Assembly (NCBI RefSeq): GCF_036330325.1
Contig: NZ_JAZDRO010000004.1
Coordinates: 248,001-312,000 of the forward strand
Source of the DNA: Hyphobacterium marinum
Lineage (GTDB): Bacteria > Pseudomonadota > Alphaproteobacteria > Caulobacterales > Maricaulaceae
Reading direction: 5' to 3'
DNA: 64,000 nt
In this document: in pieces, positions 58,353-64,000 of the stretch
How the letters are laid out: every line of letters begins with the position of its first letter
Position numbering within the stretch: position 1 is the first letter of the stretch
Notes under the pieces: generated by a model
Told to the model about the DNA's origin: nothing
Database searches by the model: none
The model's input: only the letters and a program-made list of their open reading frames with translations
Position numbers and translations under genes: made by a program

Positions 58353-59153
58353 TTAATCCCCCAGATAATCCAGTGAATCCACCCAGTTGAATTCCACCGC
58401 ATCGCTGAAGAACTGGTCGAGCAGGAATTTGTGGCCCGAGCCGTAGATGACGAGGATCCGATCACCGGGTTCGGCGATCTGTGCGACCTGCGCGAAGATG
58501 TGCAGATTGCGGCCCCACCAGTTGGTCATCTCGTTCGCGCCGGACGGATTATCGACCGAACCCATCTGCGCCAGCGTCAGATAGACATTGTGACTGGCCA
58601 GGAATTCGGGCGTGTTATAGGCGCGCAGGCGCTCGCTCACGATGATATGCGGCTGGTTAAGCCGGGCGTCCAGCGCTTCGATCTCTTCGCGCAATCCCGG
58701 CAGACGGCCCAGAAGGTGTGTTTGCCCGTGGTCCTCCGCGGCACCCATCATCGTGTCGAAATCCATCCCGGAACTGTAGTCGGCAGCGTAAAGACGGTCA
58801 TGCCCGAGCCGTGCGGCCAGGCGCATGCCGATCTGCTGGCGTTCATTGACCGTCAGGTCGTGTTCGCCTTGGCGATAGGCGTCGTAGAGTTCGTTGAACC
58901 GGTCCTCGGCGTCGGGGTTGAGTTCCACGACGATCTTGGTTGGATTGAAAGCCGCAAGCCGCTCGACGAGAGCTTCGATCTCGATCTGGCGCGCCGGTGC
59001 GAGATAATCATCGACCGCCGGGTTTATGTAATCCTGACCACCACCAGTGAAGTGGAAAGTGCCGAGCACCATCACGTCCGGGCGGTCATCCTGTGCCACG
59101 GCCTCTGCGGTCAGCAGGAATGACCCGAGTAGTGATGCCAAAATTGCGCGCAT
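58353..59153 (-). CDS. DUF5694 secreted protein (TraB/EreA-like fold)
   Basis: A 266-residue protein from the ATG at 59153, with a signal peptide (RAILASLLGSFLLTAEAVA). It contains VMVLGTFHFTGGG (about residues 27-39), KIVVELNPDAEDRFNELYDAY, YAADYSSGMDFDTMM and ILVIYGSGHKFLLDQFF (about 235-252). The GTFHF, ELNP and GSGH motifs fit DUF5694, a group with the fold of TraB/PrgY and erythromycin esterase, possibly hydrolytic. The true role is unknown. It converges on the HELYH gene with 11 bases between. Confidence 0.83.
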   Translation of the reverse strand: MRAILASLLGSFLLTAEAVAQDDRPDVMVLGTFHFTGGGQDYINPAVDDYLAPARQIEIEALVERLAAFNPTKIVVELNPDAEDRFNELYDAYRQGEHDLTVNERQQIGMRLAARLGHDRLYAADYSSGMDFDTMMGAAEDHGQTHLLGRLPGLREEIEALDARLNQPHIIVSERLRAYNTPEFLASHNVYLTLAQMGSVDNPSGANEMTNWWGRNLHIFAQVAQIAEPGDRILVIYGSGHKFLLDQFFSDAVEFNWVDSLDYLGD

Positions 59154-59334
59154 GTGAAAAAGCCTCCTTCGCCTGTGTGTCCTCCGAAAGGATGCGAAGG
59201 AGGCCCTTTCCGGATGCAAAATGCCGCGCATGGCGAAGGCGTACGATCGTTGAGCCGCGCGGTTCCATTGCGCGCGCCGGTCCTCTACGGGTAAGAAAAC
59301 GCTTGCTCCTTTCCTGAAACGGGACCTCTCACGC

Positions 59335-60942
59335 ATGACCCAGCTTTCCAGCGCGCTCGACACCGCTTCTGATGGCTTCAAGGCCAATCGCGAGGCTATG
59401 GAGGCGCTGGTCGCCGAATTGCGCGAGCGCACCGCCGTCGCCGCAAAGGGCGGATCGGACCGGGCACGGGAGAAACATGTTTCCCGGGGCAAGCTGCTAC
59501 CCCGTGACCGGGTGGAGCGTCTGCTCGATCCCGGCTCGCCCTTCCTGGAAATTGGCGCGCTGGCTGCCAACGGCATGTATGACGACGACATTCACGGCGC
59601 GGGCATGATCGCCGGTATTGGCCGGGTGTCAGGCCGCGAGGTTATGATCGTCTGCAATGACGCCACGGTGAAGGGCGGCACCTACTACCCGATGACGGTC
59701 AAGAAGCATTTGCGGGCCCAGGAGATTGCGCGGGAGAACCGCCTGCCGTGCGTCTACCTGGTGGACTCCGGTGGCGCGAACCTGCCCCACCAGGCCGAAG
59801 TCTTCCCCGACCGCGAACATTTTGGCCGCATTTTCTACAATCAGGCCAATCTGTCTGCGCAAGGCATCCCGCAGATCGCCGCCGTACTGGGCAGCTGTAC
59901 CGCGGGCGGGGCCTATGTCCCGGCCATGTCCGACGAGACCATCATCGTCCGCAAGCAGGGCACGATTTTCCTTGGCGGTCCGCCGCTGGTGAAGGCCGCG
60001 ACGGGCGAAGTTATCTCGGCTGAAGACCTCGGCGGCGCGGATGTGCACGCCCGCCAGTCCGGCGTTGCGGACCATTACGCGACCAATGACGAGCACGCGC
60101 TCTTCATCGCCCGGCGCATTGTCGGCAATCTCAACACAGTGAAAGACCCCGGCATCGAGATCGCCGAACTGCGCGAGCCTCTGCACGATCCGGCCGAGCT
60201 GCATGGCGTCGTCCCGGCAGACCTCAGAACGCCTTACGACGTGCGCGAGGTGATCGCGCGGATCGTCGACGGCTCGGAATTCGACGAGTTCAAGAAACTC
60301 TATGGCGAAACACTCGTGACGGGCTTTGCGCGCCTCCACGGCATGCCGGTCGGCATCATTGCCAACAATGGCATTCTTTTCTCCGAAAGCGCCCAGAAAG
60401 GCGCGCATTTCATCGAGCTGTGCGCGCAGCGCAAGATTCCGCTCGTCTTCCTGCAGAACATCACCGGCTTCATGGTCGGCTCAAAGTATGAGGCGGGCGG
60501 CATCGCCAAGGACGGGGCCAAGCTCGTCACAGCCGTGTCCTGCTTTGCCGGGCCGAAAGTGACGATCATCATCGGCGGCTCCTACGGGGCGGGCAATTAC
60601 GGCATGTGCGGGCGCGCCTATTCGCCCCGCTTCCTCTTCATGTGGCCCAATGCCCGCATCTCTGTGATGGGCGGGGAACAGGCCGCGAGCGTGCTCGCCA
60701 CGGTGAAACGCGACGGCATGGAAGCGCGAGGCGAAGACTGGCCCAAGGAAGACGAGGACAAGTTCAAGACACCGATCCGCGAGATGTATGAGCGTGAAGG
60801 TTCACCCTATTACTCGACGGCCCGGCTCTGGGACGACGGCGTCATCGCCCCCGCCGATACGCGCAAGGTCCTGGCACTGGCGCTTTCCGCCTCACTCAAC
60901 GCACCCTTCCCGGACACGAAGTTCGGCGTGTTCAGGATGTAA
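59335..60942 (+). CDS. mccB: Methylcrotonyl-CoA carboxylase beta (carboxyltransferase) subunit
   Basis: A 535-residue carboxyltransferase. The N-terminal part has KHVSRGKLLPRDRVERLLDPGSPFLEI (about residues 44-70) and CVYLVDSGGANLPHQAEVFPD (about 138-158). The C-terminal half has KGAHFIELCAQRKIPLVFLQNITGFMVG (about 356-383) and GGSYGAGNYGMCGRAYSPRFLFMWPNARISVMGGEQAASVL, typical of the methylcrotonyl type. It acts with a biotin-containing MccA in leucine catabolism. MccA, the enoyl hydratase and HMG-CoA lyase genes are not in the window, and the upstream ivd is 6 kb away, so the usual liu cluster is split. Confidence 0.94.
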   Translation: MTQLSSALDTASDGFKANREAMEALVAELRERTAVAAKGGSDRAREKHVSRGKLLPRDRVERLLDPGSPFLEIGALAANGMYDDDIHGAGMIAGIGRVSGREVMIVCNDATVKGGTYYPMTVKKHLRAQEIARENRLPCVYLVDSGGANLPHQAEVFPDREHFGRIFYNQANLSAQGIPQIAAVLGSCTAGGAYVPAMSDETIIVRKQGTIFLGGPPLVKAATGEVISAEDLGGADVHARQSGVADHYATNDEHALFIARRIVGNLNTVKDPGIEIAELREPLHDPAELHGVVPADLRTPYDVREVIARIVDGSEFDEFKKLYGETLVTGFARLHGMPVGIIANNGILFSESAQKGAHFIELCAQRKIPLVFLQNITGFMVGSKYEAGGIAKDGAKLVTAVSCFAGPKVTIIIGGSYGAGNYGMCGRAYSPRFLFMWPNARISVMGGEQAASVLATVKRDGMEARGEDWPKEDEDKFKTPIREMYEREGSPYYSTARLWDDGVIAPADTRKVLALALSASLNAPFPDTKFGVFRM

Positions 60943-60946
60943 TTAG

Positions 60947-61038
60947 GACGCCTCCCGGAACCGGCGTCTGCCGGTGTCCGGGATCCAGATTCACGAGCCT
61001 GGACCCCGGTCTTTGCTCTCGCAAAACCGGGGCGCGTC
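60947..61038. repeat. Family C repeat, copy 2
   Basis: Starts GACGCCTCCCGGAACC and ends CCGGGGCGCGTC, with inner GGGATCCAG and CTGGACCCCGGTCTTTGCT. It is the same framework as 7597-7688 and directly precedes family A copy 4. Confidence 0.8.
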
Positions 61039-61062
61039 TGACTTCAAGAACAAGACCCCTCT

Positions 61063-61136
61063 GCGTCATGCCCTGGCGTGTCCGGGGCATCTCGGCGGCA
61101 GGAAGGGATCACCCGGACAAGCCGGGTGATGACGCG
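61063..61136. repeat. Family A two-hairpin repeat, copy 4
   Basis: Starts GCGTCATGCCCTGG and ends AGCCGGGTGATGACGCG. It has the same orientation and layout as copy 1, with two stems CC(C/T)GG..CCGGGG and ATCACCCGG..CCGGGTGAT. It lies 25 bases behind family C copy 2. Confidence 0.85.
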
Positions 61137-61164
61137 CGAGTGCCAGATGATGACGCGCTTGGGT

Positions 61165-61932
61165 CTACCCCTCAACCCGCCGCAGCGCGGCCGCCAGCGC
61201 CGCTTCCAGCGCCTGTGTATTCGCGCCGGGAACCGGCATGCCGTCGATGATGAAGAAGGGCGTGCCGTCCGCGCCGAGCATGCGCCCGAGGCGGTAGATA
61301 TCCTCAAGCTGCGCGTCGATGGCCGGGTCTTCCATGTCGGCGCGCATCTGGTCGACATCGAGACCGGCGAGCGAGGCGAAATTGTCGATCCGGCCGGAAG
61401 GCAGGGGGCCGCTCGACTGGATCATGGCGTTGTGGAAGGCGAAATATTCGTCCGTGCCCTGGCGCAGGGCGGCGAGCGCCGCGCGGGCGGACTCACGCGA
61501 CTCCTCGCCCAAGATCGGGTATTCCTTGAAGATCAGGCGGACCTGGTCGCCATTCTCGGCCATCACGGTTTCCAGCCAGCGCGAGGCGACACGGCAATAG
61601 CCGCATTTGTAGTCCATGAATTCCACGATCACGATCGGCGCATCGGGGTCACCGATGCTGGGGTCTCGCGGGTCGGCATAGACCGCTTCGGCATTGGCTT
61701 CGATGGCGGCGATATAGGCCTGGATTTCACGCTGTTGCGCCCGGCGCTGAAGCTCGATCAGGGCTTCCTCGATCAGTTCGGGATGTTCGAGGATGTAATC
61801 GCGGACGATCTGTTCGACGCGCGCGCGCTCGGAATCCGAAATCGGCCGCGTGTCGTCCTGCGCGGTGGCGTCGCTGCCATTGCAGCCAATCAGGACGAGC
61901 GCGCTGGCGAGCGCGGCAAACATGCGTTTCAT
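61165..61932 (-). CDS. DsbA-family thiol-disulfide oxidoreductase lipoprotein
   Basis: A 255-residue protein from the ATG at 61932. The signal ends in a lipobox ALVLIGC (Cys17). The N-terminal helical extension (about residues 35-85) precedes a thioredoxin-like DsbA domain with the active site FMDYKCGYCRVA (Cys110 and Cys113) and the cis-Pro loop ADGTPFFIIDG (about 225-235). This matches the Com1-like group of outer-membrane-linked oxidoreductases. It is followed upstream by the M48 protease gene on the same strand, an arrangement also seen in other alphaproteobacteria. Confidence 0.9.
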   Translation of the reverse strand: MKRMFAALASALVLIGCNGSDATAQDDTRPISDSERARVEQIVRDYILEHPELIEEALIELQRRAQQREIQAYIAAIEANAEAVYADPRDPSIGDPDAPIVIVEFMDYKCGYCRVASRWLETVMAENGDQVRLIFKEYPILGEESRESARAALAALRQGTDEYFAFHNAMIQSSGPLPSGRIDNFASLAGLDVDQMRADMEDPAIDAQLEDIYRLGRMLGADGTPFFIIDGMPVPGANTQALEAALAAALRRVEG

Positions 61933-62018
61933 GGACAACCCCTTGTCGGAACCCGGCAATAATCTCTGTCTGACGGATTTAGGCCATCTGGCCGGGAATG
62001 GCGAGCCGGGATGTCGGC

Positions 62019-63389
62019 TTAGCGGTCCTGCTGGCGACGCTGGCGGCGCATCTCGCGCATTTCCGCCTCGGTGGGCTGGGAGACGGCGATCAGTTCCGAC
62101 GCGCGATACCAGGATGGTGTGCCGGCCTGCAATTGCGGCTGGGCCCGCTGTGCGAACTGGAAGGCGCGCGGCCGGTTTCCGATGGCATAGGCCTGTTCGG
62201 CGACGGCGAGCTGGGCCAGCGCGGTTTCGCCCTTGCGTTCGTGCACGATGGAGAGCTGGTACCAGGCAAACGCATTGTCCGGCTCGATATCAAGGGCGAC
62301 CTGCAAGTGATCGCGCGCGACATTGAGGTACTGGTCCTCCTCGGTCGCGATCATCGCCATGGCAAGGTTGATCCGTAAGAGCGGCGCGGTCGGCAGAAGG
62401 TCCACTGATTGCTGGTGATAGGGCACCGCTTCGTCCGCATGCCCGCTTTCAAACAGCATCTGCCCGTAGAGTTCGTGGAAGAAGGGATTGTCCGGCTCTT
62501 CGTCGATCAGCGTTTCCAGCTCGATCCGCGCCTGGGCCAGTTGCGCGTTCTGGTAATAGGCGACAGAGCGGGCATAGCGCGCTTCAAGGCTGGTATCGCT
62601 TTCCGGATAGCGCAGGAAGACCGCCTGGGGCCGGGCCAGGAAGCCATAGATCTTGCCCTGCATGCGGCGCAGGCGCTCGACCTCCTCGGGCGGATCGGTG
62701 ATATCGACATAGGGCGAGGCTTCGACACGGCGGCGCAGGGCGGCGACGCGCTCACCCGAGAGCGGGTGAGAGCGGAAATAGGGGAAGCGGCCCGCCGGCG
62801 AAAAGGCCTCCTGGTAGGCGAAGCGTTCGAAGAATTCGACGAGCCCCATGCCCGACTGTCCCGTCGCTTCCAGGAATTGCAGCCCGGCCTGGTCGGCGGC
62901 GGATTCCTGCGTGCGGTTGTAGCTGAGGAAGCTCAGCATCGCGAATTGCTGGCTGGAGGCAATCAGCGCGCCCGCCGCGCCGCCTTCCCCGGCGAGCGCC
63001 GCCAAAACACCCAGACCAATCGAGACATAGGCCGGGACCATCGCCGAACGCTGACTGTCGCCCATCCGCGCCAGATGGGCACCGGAGATATGCCCGATTT
63101 CGTGCGCGATCACGCCCTTGAGCATGTTCGGGGATTCGGATTCCAGGATCGTCCCGGTATGCATGAAGATGTTCTGCCCGCCGGTCACGAAGGCGTTTAT
63201 TTCCGGATCGGCGATCAGATAGAGATCGACATCACCCGGCTGCAGATTGGCTGCGACCAGCAGCGGGTCGGTGTAGTCCCGCAGCATCTGTTCGATTTCG
63301 GTGTCGCGAATGACGGTTTGCGCACTGGCCAGCGCGGGTAGGGCGCTGGCCAGTACAAAACCGGTGATGGCGGCAATGAGGGCGCGCAT
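62019..63389 (-). CDS. M48 metalloprotease with TPR domain (BepA-like)
   Basis: A 456-residue protein with a signal peptide (ALIAAITGFVLASALPALASA), a zinc-protease domain with AHEIGH (His96, Glu97, His100) and the third ligand in ESAADQAGL (about residues 163-171). A C-terminal helical TPR region (about 280-440) contains repeated QLAQARIELETLIDEEP and DHLQVALDIEPDNAFAWYQLS motifs. This is the architecture of BepA, which handles outer-membrane proteins such as LptD. It lies between the DsbA-like gene and rne. Confidence 0.92.
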   Translation of the reverse strand: MRALIAAITGFVLASALPALASAQTVIRDTEIEQMLRDYTDPLLVAANLQPGDVDLYLIADPEINAFVTGGQNIFMHTGTILESESPNMLKGVIAHEIGHISGAHLARMGDSQRSAMVPAYVSIGLGVLAALAGEGGAAGALIASSQQFAMLSFLSYNRTQESAADQAGLQFLEATGQSGMGLVEFFERFAYQEAFSPAGRFPYFRSHPLSGERVAALRRRVEASPYVDITDPPEEVERLRRMQGKIYGFLARPQAVFLRYPESDTSLEARYARSVAYYQNAQLAQARIELETLIDEEPDNPFFHELYGQMLFESGHADEAVPYHQQSVDLLPTAPLLRINLAMAMIATEEDQYLNVARDHLQVALDIEPDNAFAWYQLSIVHERKGETALAQLAVAEQAYAIGNRPRAFQFAQRAQPQLQAGTPSWYRASELIAVSQPTEAEMREMRRQRRQQDR

Positions 63390-63454
63390 GAAGTCTCCGT
63401 CCAGTCAGCCCCCGCTTGACGCAACCATATCAATTCATTCGCGTGCGTCCAGCG

Positions 63455-64000
63455 TCACCCGCCGAGCAGTTTTGCCCCGCGCTGCCACCAGCCCTTCTTC
63501 TTCGGCGCGTCCGATTTGGGGCTGTCCCCGTCACCGGTTTCGACCGGGTCTGCCTTGGCGTCGGCCTCGTTCGCCGGACCGGTCTTGGCCGGGGTTTCGG
63601 ATTCAGGCTTCGCCTCGGCTTTCGCCTTGGCTGGCGCGCGCCTGCGCTTCGGCTTCGGGGCCTCCCCGGCGTCCTTGGCCTCGGCCTCATCCGTGTCGGC
63701 CTTTGCGTCCTCGGCTTTCGGTTCGGCTTTTTTACGGCGCGTCCGCGATTTCAGCTTGGGCTTTTCTTCGGCCGCCGCCTCGTCAGCAGTTGCGTCTACA
63801 GCTGCGTCTTCGGCAGGCGCGTCGGCATCCGCCTTCTTGCGGCGGCGGCGCGGTTTGGGTTTTTCCTCAGCCGTGTCCTCAGCTTGTGCGTCCTCAGCCA
63901 CAGCTTCGGCCGGAGCATCTTCCGCATTGTCTGTCTTGGCTTTCCGCGCCGGACGTTCGCGTTTCGGCGGTGTCTCGGCGGTCGGCAGGTCGCCGCCGTC
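63455..64000 (-). CDS. rne: RNase E, C-terminal scaffold region (cut by window edge)
   Basis: An open frame of about 181 codons runs from the window end to a stop at 63455. It is low-complexity Ala/Glu/Asp/Lys/Pro with basic clusters (KPKRRRAPAK, KPRRRRKKAD), the type of sequence found in the disordered scaffold of alphaproteobacterial RNase E. The extreme end KKKGWWQRGAKLLGG contains GWW, which in Caulobacter RNase E docks PNPase. Neighbouring M48 and DsbA-like genes are in the arrangement seen next to rne in other alphaproteobacteria. The catalytic domain would be beyond 64000. Another disordered Lys/Ala protein is possible but less likely. Confidence 0.8.
   Translation of the reverse strand, partial: DGGDLPTAETPPKRERPARKAKTDNAEDAPAEAVAEDAQAEDTAEEKPKPRRRRKKADADAPAEDAAVDATADEAAAEEKPKLKSRTRRKKAEPKAEDAKADTDEAEAKDAGEAPKPKRRRAPAKAKAEAKPESETPAKTGPANEADAKADPVETGDGDSPKSDAPKKKGWWQRGAKLLGG

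Noticed and set aside
1..64000. CRISPR array, integron, transposon or IS element
   Set aside because: No regularly spaced direct repeats, transposase or integrase frames were seen; the repeats present are short palindromic intergenic elements.

Overview
The window is GC-rich, densely coded chromosomal DNA from an alphaproteobacterium. The best inferred placement is the dimorphic, prosthecate group around Maricaulales/Caulobacterales. Evidence for this includes an SpmX-like polar muramidase with a candidate sigma-54 promoter, an HdaA-type DnaA inactivator downstream of a DUF2066 gene and upstream of ppk/ppx, complex I accessory subunit NDUFA12 next to DUF2155 and aat, and an RNase E C-terminus ending in a GWW peptide. 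I see no prophage, integrase, transposase, CRISPR array or rRNA. There is one tRNA gene, tRNA-Leu(GAG).

Layout. 1-7.7 kb: the start of lptF (cut by the window edge) diverges from pepA-holC; then two I78-type inhibitor lipoproteins flanking an unknown secreted protein, an ABC-F ATPase and ndk. 7.7-20.4 kb: adenine deaminase, the purM-purN-arfB operon, the divergent DUF2066-hdaA-ppk-ppx operon, rnd, and a TetR-plsC-LplT-like lipid operon with two matching operators. 20.4-30.9 kb: a repeat-rich gap, an alpha/beta hydrolase, aspS, two pentapeptide-repeat proteins, an AT-rich orphan gene, two tandem TolB/TPR membrane proteins and a PRC-barrel protein. 31-37 kb: an isolated NrdJ C-terminal (TSCPD) protein, NDUFA12, DUF2155, the aroQ-accB-accC-aat operon and thiS-thiG. 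37-46 kb: nitronate monooxygenase, a YVTN propeller, an ion channel, propionyl-CoA carboxylase alpha, three DUF805-like proteins, a DUF4282 protein and lipB. 46-64 kb: a FliN-like protein, tRNA-Leu, mgtE, a kelch protein, spmX, leucine-degradation genes ivd and mccB separated by about 6 kb of unrelated genes, a cNMP/patatin hydrolase, envelope hydrolases, a DsbA-like lipoprotein, an M48 protease and the 3' end of rne.

Many intergenic gaps hold short structured repeats. I can recognise at least four families by eye: A, a two-hairpin element of 72-77 bp with four copies; B, about 95 bp, two copies; C, about 92 bp, two copies and a remnant; D, GGGGAGGG palindromes, four copies. Families A, B and C tend to sit next to each other as composites.

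How the genes work together: most of the window is housekeeping (purine salvage and synthesis, fatty-acid synthesis, lipoate, thiamine, polyphosphate, envelope lipid and LPS transport, branched-chain amino acid and propionate catabolism). The parts that look least described are the tandem pentapeptide pair with shared CxxC and ACGD motifs, the tandem TolB/TPR pair, the NrdJ-tail protein and the composite repeats. No single obvious new multi-gene defence or mobile system is visible.
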